From positions 93,332,295 through 93,396,294 of the forward strand of contig CM066327.1 of the NCBI GenBank assembly GCA_033807775.1: a stretch of DNA of 64,000 nt. The letters are read 5' to 3'. Below the pieces are notes generated by a model. The model made no database searches and was not told where the DNA came from. It was given only the letters and a program-made list of their open reading frames with translations. The position numbers and the translations under genes were made by a program. Origin of the DNA: Saussurea involucrata. Taxonomy: Eukaryota; Streptophyta; Magnoliopsida; Asterales; Asteraceae. Of this stretch, positions 43,269 to 53,486 are shown piece after piece. How positions within the stretch are numbered: the first letter of the stretch is position 1; each line of letters opens with the position of its first letter.

Positions 43269-44097
43269 TGTCAGGATCGAATCTTAACAAGATAATTAAT
43301 ACTTAGAATTCAGAATTAAAGAATCTGCGGAAAAGAACTTTAATTCTCACAATCAAGAAAAATGTAACAGAAAATTCACCACTTTGTGTATTCACTGAAT
43401 CGACTCACAAGATTACAACCAAACCTCAATCTTGTTGAACAGGCTCAACAAGACGACTTCTACTTCTCTAGAAATAGGGTTCTTACACCTTGAGGTTAAT
43501 TCTCTCTGAAAACACAATCTAATTCTTTTTCACACGTATATTAACTCGTCTATGTATATTAACTCATCTTTTCTAATAGCTATCTATCAATACTATTTAT
43601 ACAAAAATAATTACAAGATAACTATCAAAAAGTAACTTGATCTTCTAAATCTTCGTTAAACATATCTTGATCAATTCCTTCTTTGTCTCCAAAAGTATCG
43701 CATACCAATCTTAACAAACTCAGCAGTATTAACCTTCATTCTTCATGAGCAGTACTAACAATCTCCAGCAGTAGTAATATACCAGCAGTATTAACTTTGT
43801 TCAGCAGTATTAACTTTGTTCAGCAGTATTAACCATGTACCAGCAGTAGTAACTTGTCTAGCAGTACTAACCTCACATAAGCAGTAGTAACTTTGTTCCA
43901 GCAGTATTAATATCTCAGCAGTACTAACCTTGAACTAGCAGTAGTATCTTTGTTCTGGCAGCACTAACATTGAACTAGCAGTAGTATCTTTGTTCTGGCA
44001 GCACTAACTCTTGAACTAGCAGTACTAACTTGATCTGGCAGTAGTAATGTTGTTCTGGCAGTACTAACCATACTTAGCATATCTTCAGTTCCCAACA
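43269..44097 (-). repeat. 5' LTR of Copia D (829 bp)
   Basis: It matches 37273-38082 except for one additional 19-bp unit containing CAGCAGTATTAAC (near 43800) and about two base changes. The array therefore has 18 words here. The TATA box is at about 43593-43602. Confidence 0.95.
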
Positions 44098-45032
44098 CTT
44101 GATTTAGATATGAAGGACTTATAGAGATTGTTTGACATTATAGGAAACCCGTAAAGCATTAAGCAATCAAGCTTGCACTACTTCGCGTCTACGCTTTAAG
44201 GTGAGTATTCACAGCCCCTTTTTACTTGTTTAATGTTTGGGGTGAAAAGCATGTTATGATTTTAAAATGCTAAATGATTCATGATATTAAATTGTGGATA
44301 TTTATGATTTGAGGAATGAGTACAAATGAATGGACAAATTTACATAAGTGATAAAGATATGTTGAGTGATAATGAAAATGGTAAGTCCCCAATAGATACA
44401 CTACTTATTAACTCGTAATGAGCCGGTGATACTTGTGGATAGCGCTATTTGGTTTGACAAACCCACCTTGACTGACGAGTAGGGGTGCACTTTATCTGTT
44501 AATAATGTTCTACTCATGTGGCCAACATACCACCTCTGAGGTAGTTCGCGGGGCGTAGATTGTCGGAGGCTTAGTAGTGGCTCAACCCTTATATATCTTG
44601 CAAAAGTCACTCAATGTAAATTGTACTCATAAATATTTTCAAATTTGGAGCTTGTCATGAACAAACGTTTCATGGGAGTAACCTTTGAATGAAAAACTAT
44701 TGTGTATATGGAAAACCTGTGAACTCACCAACTCTTTGTAGTTGACCTTTTTTTGTTTTAAAAATGCTTTTCAGGGGCTAAGAAGGTAAATGACAAGGTT
44801 TAAATTAGCATGCATGACGACATCAACCGGGACTCATCTTTTGTCATATCTTGTTAAAAACACTATTTCGGGTTGCATGTAAACTTTGGATTGTAAACCT
44901 TCAACTTAAATTTTTGAAACTTGAAATGCAATACTTTATGTAATTGTATGGTTGGTGTTGTTTATTTCCTAATGCTATGAAACTCTATCTGTTACATCTC
45001 GTGTTTCTGCTTTAGCGGGGTGTGACAGAAAT

Positions 45033-45044
45033 TGGTATCAGAGC
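45033..45044 (+). other. Primer binding site of Gypsy F (tRNA-Met)
   Basis: The plus strand reads TGGTATCAGAGC five bases after the LTR end at 45027. Confidence 0.92.
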
Positions 45045-45411
45045 CATAGGTTATAGAGAATGTCGGTTTTCTTATGGAAACCACATCTATAACCCAACCA
45101 TAACGCAAACTATTTTCAAAAAAAAAAGGTTTTCGAAATGAATGTTAAAAATCTGAGGCATATTGCTAATATAATTAAGTTGAGTGCCACATTATTATAC
45201 CTCAATTAAACAAAGCCTGATCACCTATGTTTAATTTAGGAAAATATAATGGGGGACTTGGATTGGTTATATTAAAGGTATGCTTAAAATAAATTCCTAC
45301 CTAAAAAAAAAGGGAAGCATGATTTTTGTGTGTGCATGCATAAACATTGCATATCTTAGGCACTTACAATAACCCACTTAATAACTAAGTTTACTATTAT
45401 CGCAGTTCATT

Positions 45412-45999
45412 ATGTCATCCACCCACACCTCATCCGAGCATTCGTACTCGGCTGACCCCTCCGGCTATATTACTAGCCGACCGAGGGGCAATGCACCGGT
45501 TGTAGTAGAGAGAGACCCGTATGAAGACGACCAGGAAGAAATCAGTGCACCACCCACTCGGTCCCCTCCGCGTACACTACGAGGACCGAGAGTAAGAACC
45601 ACGGCAAGAAAAAGTGTTCCTTTGCCTAGGTGTGTGAGTTTTACCCATCCACCAAAATACGAAGGAGAGTCCTCCCGACCGGGAGTGCAGCGAGGAAACC
45701 CCCAGATGGTAACCGGAGTACCCGTGGCTCACCCTCCCGGCATTACCGCCCGGGAAAATCAGTGGGTCCTAATGATGTCACAAGACATACAACTCCATGG
45801 AGAGAGGATGGACCAGCAACACTGAACACTGAATGGGGTGATGGAGGTGCTGAAATCACATAGTGAGGTCTCAGATCGAACTATGGAGGTCATTGACATC
45901 ACTAGGAGGGAAGTGAGAGCACTATGTAGGTACCTAGCTTGGGTGATGGGAGCCTTGATATTGGTGATGGGACTGCTGTTGTGGGCACTGATGCGTTAG
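45412..45999 (+). pseudogene. Extra ORF upstream of gag in Gypsy F, with a C-terminal membrane segment
   Basis: A frame of 195 codons starts at ATG 45412 and ends with TAG at 45997-45999, broken only by a TGA at 45823-45825. The first part is polar and rich in Ser, Pro and Arg. The last 22 residues (LAWVMGALILVMGLLLWALM) form one hydrophobic stretch followed by Arg, as in a tail-anchored membrane protein. The part after the TGA also has its own Met. I do not recognise the family. Extra ORFs before gag are known in Ogre elements; I do not know one in chromoviruses. Confidence 0.6.
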
Positions 46000-46348
46000 A
46001 AGACCACTACTATAAGCTTTTGGGATTAATTAAACTTGAACTTATATTTTGGGGCATGTAGCCGTTAAATTCCAAACATTGAATGTTTTTGTTAATTGTT
46101 TCTTTTGGAATTTGAATATTTACGGCTTATGAATGAAATGCTTGGTTAATGCTCACATATCTCAAGTACTTTTAATACATGATTGTGAAATTGTAGTATG
46201 TTGTTATGACAATACGTGTAGATAATAATGATAGTATGCATGAAGTAGTACCATAACTTGGAATAACATAACAAGTAGGAAGTGTAACCAAATAACCGTA
46301 ATAGTGACCGTGTGACTGAATCCTTAATTAAACCATACCTGTAGGACT

Positions 46349-47488
46349 ATGCCTCCAAGGAGAGAGGATCCCGAAATCGCACGGCTCGTGTCCGAGCAAA
46401 TCATGGCCGCACTTCCAAATATCGTTAGCCAAGTAGCAGCAGGTCTGAACGCTAACCCAGGAAACAATGAGGGAACGAATGGAAATAGAGAATGCACGTA
46501 CAAGGCTTTTAGGGCCTGTAATCCTAAGGAGTTTCACGGAACTGAGGGAGCCGTTGGATTATTAACTTGGTTAGAGGGTATGGAGTCTGTGCTCCACATC
46601 AGTAAATGTACTGAAGGAAACAAGGTGGAATTTGCCGCTTGCCTTCTGCAAGGACGGGCATTAACGTGGTGGAACACCCAAGTACAAACCCGAGGTCGGG
46701 ATGTGGCCAATAGACTGACATGGGATGAGTTTAAGAAGATGCTCAAGGATGAGTATTGCCCGAGGAGTGAGATCCAGAAGCTGGAAGCAGAACTGTGGAG
46801 CCATGAAATGAAGGGAAACGACATAGACTCTTACACTGCCCGTTTTCATGAGCTGGCAAAGCTGGTGCCACACTTGGTGACGCCCGAGGAAAACCGAGTG
46901 GATAGATACGTGTGGGGTTTATCTCCAGAAATCAGAGGAAATGTGACTTCAGCTGACCCGAAGACTCTTCAAGAAGCAGTAAATCTAGCAACGAGACTCA
47001 CTAACAACGCAAATCGTTCGAGAGCAACTAGGGATGATAAAGCCGGAGGGAAAAGAAAGATAGAAGAGCCTGCAAGAAGGCAATTTGGGGGAAGATCAGA
47101 CAAGGGTCAGAGAGTGACAGGAAATTTTGGAATTCAAGCACAGGCAGAGGAGAAAGAAAGGGGGCCATGCCCAAGATGCGTCAAGTGCAATAATCGACAC
47201 CTCGGAAGATGCATCATTTGCCCCAAGTGTAACAAAGGAGGCCATGTCGCCAGAGATTGCAAGAGCGGAGGGAAGCGAACCTGTCACGAGTGTGGGAGCC
47301 CAGATCACTTTTGGAGCGCATGTCCGAGACTGAACCGAAGGCCTAATGCAAATCAAGCGCGACCATTCAATCAAGGGAATCAAGGAGGTCAGGCACGAGG
47401 TCGAGTGTTTGAAATTGGAGCAGATGAAGCAAGACGAAACGCGGATGTAGTCACATGTACGTTTCTCTTGAATAATCATTATGCATAA
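46349..47488 (+). CDS. gag: Gypsy F gag
   Basis: The 379-codon frame starts MPPRREDPEIARLVSEQIMA. It has the Ty3/Gypsy retrotransposon gag domain (FHGTEGAVGLLTWLEGMES, ALTWWNTQV, YCPRSEIQKLEAELW) at residues about 60-220. A zinc-knuckle region with CIICPKCNKGGHVARDC and CHECGSPDHFWSAC comes at about 290-330. It stops at TAA 47486-47488 just before protease, in the same frame as pol. In relatives gag and protease are continuous here, so the TAA is probably a nonsense mutation. Confidence 0.88.
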   Translation: MPPRREDPEIARLVSEQIMAALPNIVSQVAAGLNANPGNNEGTNGNRECTYKAFRACNPKEFHGTEGAVGLLTWLEGMESVLHISKCTEGNKVEFAACLLQGRALTWWNTQVQTRGRDVANRLTWDEFKKMLKDEYCPRSEIQKLEAELWSHEMKGNDIDSYTARFHELAKLVPHLVTPEENRVDRYVWGLSPEIRGNVTSADPKTLQEAVNLATRLTNNANRSRATRDDKAGGKRKIEEPARRQFGGRSDKGQRVTGNFGIQAQAEEKERGPCPRCVKCNNRHLGRCIICPKCNKGGHVARDCKSGGKRTCHECGSPDHFWSACPRLNRRPNANQARPFNQGNQGGQARGRVFEIGADEARRNADVVTCTFLLNNHYA

Positions 47489-50400
47489 GTACTATTTGAT
47501 TCGGGAGCGGATAGGAGCTTTGTATCACTAGAGTTTAGGCCGAAAATTAACTTGGAACCTCAAAAGTTGAAAGAAGCCTACGTTATTGAATTTGCTAATG
47601 GACAGGAAGTTAGTGCCAAAGATGTAATTAAAAACTGTACCCTAAAACTGGCGGAAAAGGATTTTAGCATAGATTTAATCCCAATCAAACTAGGAAGCTT
47701 CGATATAGTCGTAGGTATGGATTGGTTATCGAAGAATCACGCTGAGATTGTTTGCTCCGAAAAGATTGTCCGGATACCTCAAACCGAAGGAAGAGTACTG
47801 GAAATACAGGGAGAAAGCTCGGGGAGGAATTTCAAAATAGTGTCGAGTATGAAGATGCGGAAATATTTGCGGAAAGATTGTGTTGCGTTTCTGACACACG
47901 TAGTGGATAAGGAGATCAAAGAGAAGAATATTCAAGACTTCCCAGTAGTACGAGATTTTCCCGAGGTATTCCCAGATGAATTACCTGGATTACCCCCACC
48001 AAGACAAGTTGAATTTCATATCGACTTAATTCCGGGAGCGGCACCCGTGGCGAAATCACCTTACTGGTTAGCACCTTCAGAAATGCAGGAGTTGTCAGAA
48101 CAACTTAAGGAGCTACTCAATAAAGGATTCATCAGACCCAGCTCTTCACCCTGGGGAGCTCCAGTTTTATTCGTTAAAAAGAAAGATGGTTCGTTTCGTA
48201 TGTGCATCGACTACAGGGAACTTAATAAGCTGACCATCAAGAACCGATATCCCCTTCCTCGAATCGATGACCTGTTCGACCAACTTCAAGGCGCTACGTA
48301 TTTTTCAAAGATTGACCTTCGGTCTGGATACCATCAAATGAGGGTTCGTGAGGAGGACATTCCTAAGACAGCGTTTAGGACTCGATATGGACATTATGAG
48401 TTCCTAGTCATGCCTTTTGGACTGACAAACGCTCCAGCAGTCTTTATGGACCTAATGAACAGAGTATGTCGACCGTACTTGGACAAATTTGTAATTGTGT
48501 TCATAGATGATATATTAATTTATTCGCAAAGCGAGAAGGAGCATGAGCAACATTTAAAGCAAATACTAGAACTGCTCAAAGACCAGAAGTTGTATGCTAA
48601 ACTTTCCAAATGCGAATTTTGGATTCGTGAAGTGCAATTTCTTGGGCATGTAGTTAATAAAGATGGAATTCATGTCGATCCGGCCAAGATAGAAGCCATT
48701 AAGAAGTGGGAAGCCCCAAAGACTCCGACTGAAATTCGTTCGTTTCTCGGTTTAGCTGGTTACTATCGGCGTTTCATTGCAAATTTCTCCAAAATTGCAC
48801 AACCATTAACGGCATTAACCCAGAAGGATAAGAAGTTCGATTGGGGAGAAAAACAAGAAGAAGATTTTCAGACGCTTAAGCATAAGCTTTGCAATGCACC
48901 GATCTTAGCTTTACCAGAGGGTGCAGACAATTTTGTTGTTTACTGCGATGCCTCACACCAAGGGTTGGGGTGTGTGCTAATGCAAAAAGACAAGGTTATT
49001 GCCTACGCATCAAGGAAACTTAAAGTTCACGAAAAGAATTATACCACCCATGATTTGGAACTAGGAGCCGTAGTGTTCACACTCAAGATTTGGAGACATT
49101 ACCTCTACGGCACTAAATGTACCGTCTTTACCGACCACAAGAGCCTACAACACATTTTTGATCAGAAAACGCTGAATATGAGACAACGAAGATGGGTTGA
49201 ATTGCTCAGCGATTACGATTGCGAGATAAAGTACCACCCAGGCAAGGCTAATGTTGTAGCTGATGCGTTAAGCCGAAAAGAAAGAGTGAAGCCATCGAGG
49301 GCAAGAGCCATGGGAACGATGGTCCGGACGAGTCTTAAAGACCAAATTCTCGAAGCTCAAGAAGAAGCATTAAAAGAGGAGAATTTGAAAAACGAAACCC
49401 TACATCATTTGGAAGAGGAATTTGAAACACAACCAGACGGGGTGCGTTACTTCCGAAATAAAGTTTGGGTACCTAAGGTCGTAAATCTGCGAGCAGTAAT
49501 CTTGGATGAAGCTCATAAATCAAGATATTCAATTCACCCCGGGGCCGATAAAATGTACAAGGATCTGAAGGAATACTACTGGTGGCCAGGGATGAAGAAA
49601 GATGTTGCTTGTTATGTAAGCAAGTGCCAAACTTGTGCACTGGTTAAGGCTGAACATCAGAAACCATCAGGTCTTCTTCAGCAACCTGCGATTCCCGAGT
49701 GGAAATGGGAACAAATAAGTATGGATTTCATAACTAAGTTACCCAGGACAAGGAAAGGACATGATTCAATCTGGGTTATAGTGGATCGGCTTACGAAATC
49801 TGCACATTTTCTGCCTATCCGAGAGGACTTCAAGACGGAAAAGCTTGCTCAGATATACATCAACGAGATTGTGATGCGTCATGGAGTACCTACTTCCATT
49901 ATCTCGGACAGAGATAGTCGTTTTACGTCACGCTTTTGGCGATCAGTCCAGAAAGCGTTGGGCACGCGTTTGGACTTGAGCATTGCCTACCACCCGCAGA
50001 CGGACGGTCAGACAGAAAGAACTATACAAACACTGGAAGACATGCTGCAAGCCTGTGTATTAGATTTTGGGGGAAGTTGGGATACTCATTTACCGCTGGT
50101 CGAATTCTCTTACAACAATAGCTACTATACCAGCTTAAAGTGCGCGCCGTACGAAGCCTTATATGGACGCAAGTGTAGATCCCCACTCAGCTGGTTGGAG
50201 GTTGGTGACAGACAGCTGATAAGACCCGACATAATTCAGGAGACCACGGACAAGATCGTAACCATTCAGGAAAGACTGAAAGTAGCCAGAACTCGTTAGA
50301 AGAGTTATGCAGATAATCGCAGGAAGCCTTTGGAATTTCAGGTGGGCGATAAGGTACTATTAAAGGTATCGCCATGGAAAGGATTGGTACAATTTGGGAA

Positions 50401-50788
50401 AAAGGGCAAGTTGAGTCCAAGATATATCGGCCCATTTGAGATACTAGAAAAGATTGGACCAGTTGCTTACAGACTCAAACTACCACAAGAGTTAAGCGCT
50501 ATTCACGACACATTCCATGTGTCGAATCTGAAGAAATGCCTATCGGATGAATAATTGGTTCTACCATTGGAAGACATACAAGTGAGCGAGCAGTTACGCA
50601 TTATAGAAGAACCCGTGGAGATACTTGACCGAGATGTTAAGCGGTTAAGACGTAGAAAGATCCCGATCGTAAAAGTTCGATGGAGTGCAAGGCATGGACC
50701 AGAATACACTTGGAAACGGGAGGATTTTATGAGGAGTAAATATCCTCAGCTGTTCGTCAAGGAATCAACTGAGAATGCCAGTCATTAA
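47489..50788 (+). pseudogene. pol: Gypsy F pol (protease, RT, RNase H, integrase, chromodomain-like end)
   Basis: The frame continues from gag. It has protease LFDSGADRSFVS, RT with FRMCIDYRELNKLT, DLRSGYHQMRV and catalytic FIDDILIYS, and RNase H YCDASHQGLGCVLMQ. Integrase has a HHCC zinc region ending CQTC, then SMDFITKLPR, ISDRDSRFTSRFW and TDGQTERTIQTLE. The end (VEILDRDVKRLRRRKIPIVK ... HGPEYTWKRE) resembles a chromodomain. In-frame stops TAG at 50297-50299 and TAA at 50552-50554 interrupt it, with no frameshift. The RT-integrase part of about 915 codons from 47552 is open. Confidence 0.9.
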
Positions 50789-50810
50789 ATTTCGGGACGA
50801 AATTTCTCTA

Positions 50811-50822
50811 ACGGGGGAAAAC
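50811..50822 (+). other. Polypurine tract of Gypsy F
   Basis: ACGGGGGAAAAC lies directly before the 3' LTR start, after a TTTCGGGACGAAATT block common in chromoviruses. Confidence 0.8.
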
Positions 50823-52647
50823 TGTACATTCGGCAAAAATCGAAACTTCCAGGTTAGCATCTGTTAAACCCTCACTAATGTTAATAGAGAGAATATACCC
50901 TGATAGGACCCATTCAGAAAATATTAAGGCGAAAGATCGCTAGAATTCCCGGTAGTTGCCTAAAAGACCCGGTTTTGACCCATGACTAACCGGAACACCT
51001 TGTGAAATGCCAAAATGCTTCAACTAACATATAATCTATTTGAAATATAGGGTTTTTCTTTCATACATAAATTTTATTTTTATTGGAAATTTATAGAAAC
51101 AAGATGGTATTTTAAGAGTGTGTTTTGAAACTTATTCACAAAAATAAAAATGATTTTACAAAGAAATGATTTTGGGCTATATTTTTATAAAAAAAAAATA
51201 CATCAAGGGGTTGGGGGCCCATGAAGGGGCCGGCCTCCCCCCCTTTTTTCTCCCTCAATATTTCAACTTTTGTTCATTTCAAAAGTTCCTCCAACCATCC
51301 ATCTTCCTCCCTTCTCTCTCTATCCTTCTCCTTCTTTGTTTCTTCACATTTCTTCAACAAAAAAAAATACCTTCAAATCTCAAGAAAATTTCGGACCTAA
51401 ACCTAGTATTCAAAGCAAAAGATTTGAAGTTTGAAGTACTTGCATTATCTTCCTAAGGTAAGAACTCCAAACTAGTGTTATTCATACTTTTTTGGCACCT
51501 TTTATGCCATTTCCTACATTGTTCTACACTTTTATTTCATCCAAATGGATGAACTCTTTTTCTTATTCTAGAAGTGAGATAAAACACCAAGGACATGAGA
51601 AATGTCCATAAAGTGGTGAAAATCTTTGAACTTCCATCATGAACTAGAGAAAAATGAGCAAAATCATCAAAAACGTGGGTTTTGTTCTTGTATAAGAATC
51701 TGGATTTTTTTGACTTTGCATGCACATTTTTCTTATAAGTTTAAAGTATTTTCTTTCAAAAACATGTCACATGATGTTGGGATTGAACCCTTAGCAAAGG
51801 AATCCACATCTATGGATGTTAGAATGCTAAAAATGTGATTTTCTAAAGAATGTTAGAGTTTAAGAATCTGGCAGAATTGTTGCATGTGCTTAGGACGACC
51901 ATATCTTGGTCAAATCATGTCCAAAATTCCTCATTTTTCTTCTGGAGTAAGGTTTAATGAGTTAGGGTTCAAACCCAACTGGTCTCATAAGACAATATTG
52001 AGATTTAAGCCTTCAACTCCTTAGAACAAATTTGGTGTGCAGCAGATGATCAGCCAGATTGTTGTGTCACTTTATTTTGCTTATAACTCTCTGTAGAAAC
52101 CATCAAAATTACTCATTTTCTTTCTGGGAATTTCTCAGATGAGTTAGGCTTCACATGCACTTGGTTTCATTCCAAAATATGGAGTTTTGGTCACTTAAAT
52201 ATTTTATACAAGTCAAGTGTGTCAAGCTGTCCAAAATTGGCAGATTGGTACATGCAACTTCATTCGTCCATAACTCACGCAAAAGTTATCAAACATTTGT
52301 GAATCTTTTTCCATAAGATACCTTTATGTGTTAGGTTTCCAAAGCATGTAAAAACTCTGAAAAATATTAAGTTTTGACCATCCAAAAGTCTGTTTTCACA
52401 GAAGGGTGCAATCTGTTTTAGGTTCTGTGTTATACAAATTCATAAATATTATTTGGACTCCTTAAACACCTCCAAAATTTACGAAATTTGGTCACAATAG
52501 CCTTAACTCAGTATAGTACTACATATAAAAAAAATGGGTAAATTGTCATTTTGGAAAGTGCTTTTCAATAGTCATTTTCGAAGTACAAAGTTTCTGCCAG
52601 ATTAAGCATTTTGAAAAGGTATGGGATTTTATTATTATAACTATATA
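50823..52647 (+). repeat. 3' LTR of Gypsy F, left part (interrupted by Helitron)
   Basis: It starts TGTACATTCGG and matches the 5' LTR up to CTATATA at 52647 (equivalent to 37161), where Helitron sequence begins. About 1 kb of LTR, equivalent to 37162-37272 plus 44103-45027, should lie beyond the Helitron. Confidence 0.9.
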
Positions 52648-52660
52648 TCTATACTACCTT
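52648..52660 (+). other. Helitron 5' terminus
   Basis: TCTATACTACC follows the A of the interrupted LTR (CTATATA). Plant Helitrons commonly start TCTATACTA or similar. Confidence 0.8.
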
Positions 52661-52965
52661 ATAAAGCATTTACACCAACTATCTTAAAGTCTTAAAGTCT
52701 TAAAATATTTTTTTTTAAAAACAAACACCAATGCATAAGGTACAAGCATAAAATAGACTGAACCCTTAATCTCTCTCCTTAAAATGATGGCGACTGAGAG
52801 TTTGCAATGATGGCGACTGAGAGTTTCAAGACCGAGAGTATCAAGACGACTCTTTCTCTTCCGTCGCCCTCTCCAACGCACGCAGGCCTTTTATACTCCA
52901 CGATGGCCATTCAGGTTCATATCAACATCCCAGTGTTCAGGTACGATAGATTTTAGGGTTTTATT

Positions 52966-53486
52966 GGTTTTTGATTTTAGTGTTTCTTCTAAAATCATGC
53001 GATTACAATGTGCTTGTTTTTTATTTTGATCATATTTTCTTGTTTCTTTGGATACGTGTTCTTATTTGCAATCACAGACGGGTTTTCTTTGGATACGTGT
53101 TCTTTTTTCAAGATCTCAGTGTTTCTTCTCCAGGTGTCGTTTCAGGTACGATTGATTTTAGGGTTTTATCATATTAACTGAATTGAAATGAAAGAAGAAA
53201 TCTAATCGTCTTTGTTTTTTGATTTTAGTGTTTCTTCTAAAATCATGCGATTACAATGTGCTTGTTTTTGATTTTGATCATATTTTCTTGTTTCTTTGGA
53301 TACGTGTTCTTATTTGCAATCACGGACGGGTTTTCTTTGGATACGTGTTCTTGTTTCAAGATCTCAGTGTTTCTTCTCCAGGTGTCGTTTCAGGTACGAT
53401 TGATTTTAGGGTTTTATCATATTAACTGAATTGAAATGAAAGAAGAAATCTAATCGTCTTTGTTTTTTGATTTTAGTGTTTCTTCA
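52966..53486. repeat. Tandem 248-bp repeats near the Helitron 5' end
   Basis: Two units (start near 52966 and 53214) and about 25 bases of a third are nearly identical. Each contains GATTTTAGTGTTTCTTCT and ends near TCTAATCGTC. Each unit has a TTTCAG/GTACGATTG junction resembling exon/intron borders of a 5' leader, so the repeats may lie in the untranslated start of Helitron transcripts. Confidence 0.88.

Larger units (their letters stand above)
37273..44097 (-). mobile_element. Non-autonomous SIRE-type Copia element D (gag and ORF3, no pol)
   Basis: This 6825-bp minus-strand element has LTRs of 810 and 829 bp, tRNA-Met primer site, gag, a stub of protease, a motif array, ORF3 and polypurine tract. 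The target duplication CTTGA (37268-37272 and 44098-44102) is exact. Integrase, RT and RNase H are absent, so it depends on another element's enzymes. The LTRs differ by about two substitutions and one 19-bp motif unit, so the insertion is recent. Confidence 0.95.
34910..45027 (+). repeat. 5' LTR of Gypsy F (34910-37272 and 44103-45027)
   Basis: The LTR starts TGTAACATTCGG and ends GGGGTGTGACA, about 3.29 kb once Copia D and one CTTGA copy are removed. The first part matches the 3' LTR (50823-52647) closely, apart from an extra block at about 35605-36355. A G/C-rich block (about 35296-35335) holds a GGCCGGCC core and a C run. CT-rich tracts near 35400-35430 and an AAG/GTAAG site near 35545 look like a promoter with a leader intron donor. 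Confidence 0.88.
34910..52647 (+). mobile_element. Chromovirus-like Ty3/Gypsy element F, with Copia D nested inside
   Basis: This plus-strand element has long LTRs, a tRNA-Met primer site, an extra ORF before gag, gag-pol with a chromodomain-like end, and a polypurine tract. Its 5' LTR is split by Copia D. Its 3' LTR is cut at 52647 by a Helitron, so its last part and the outer target duplication lie right of the window. Gag-pol is in one frame but contains three in-frame stops. F itself sits in gag of Copia C. Confidence 0.92.

Noticed and set aside
7932..45044. tRNA genes at the TGGTATCAGAGC sites
   Set aside because: Only the 12-base primer-binding match is present at each site, with no tRNA cloverleaf.
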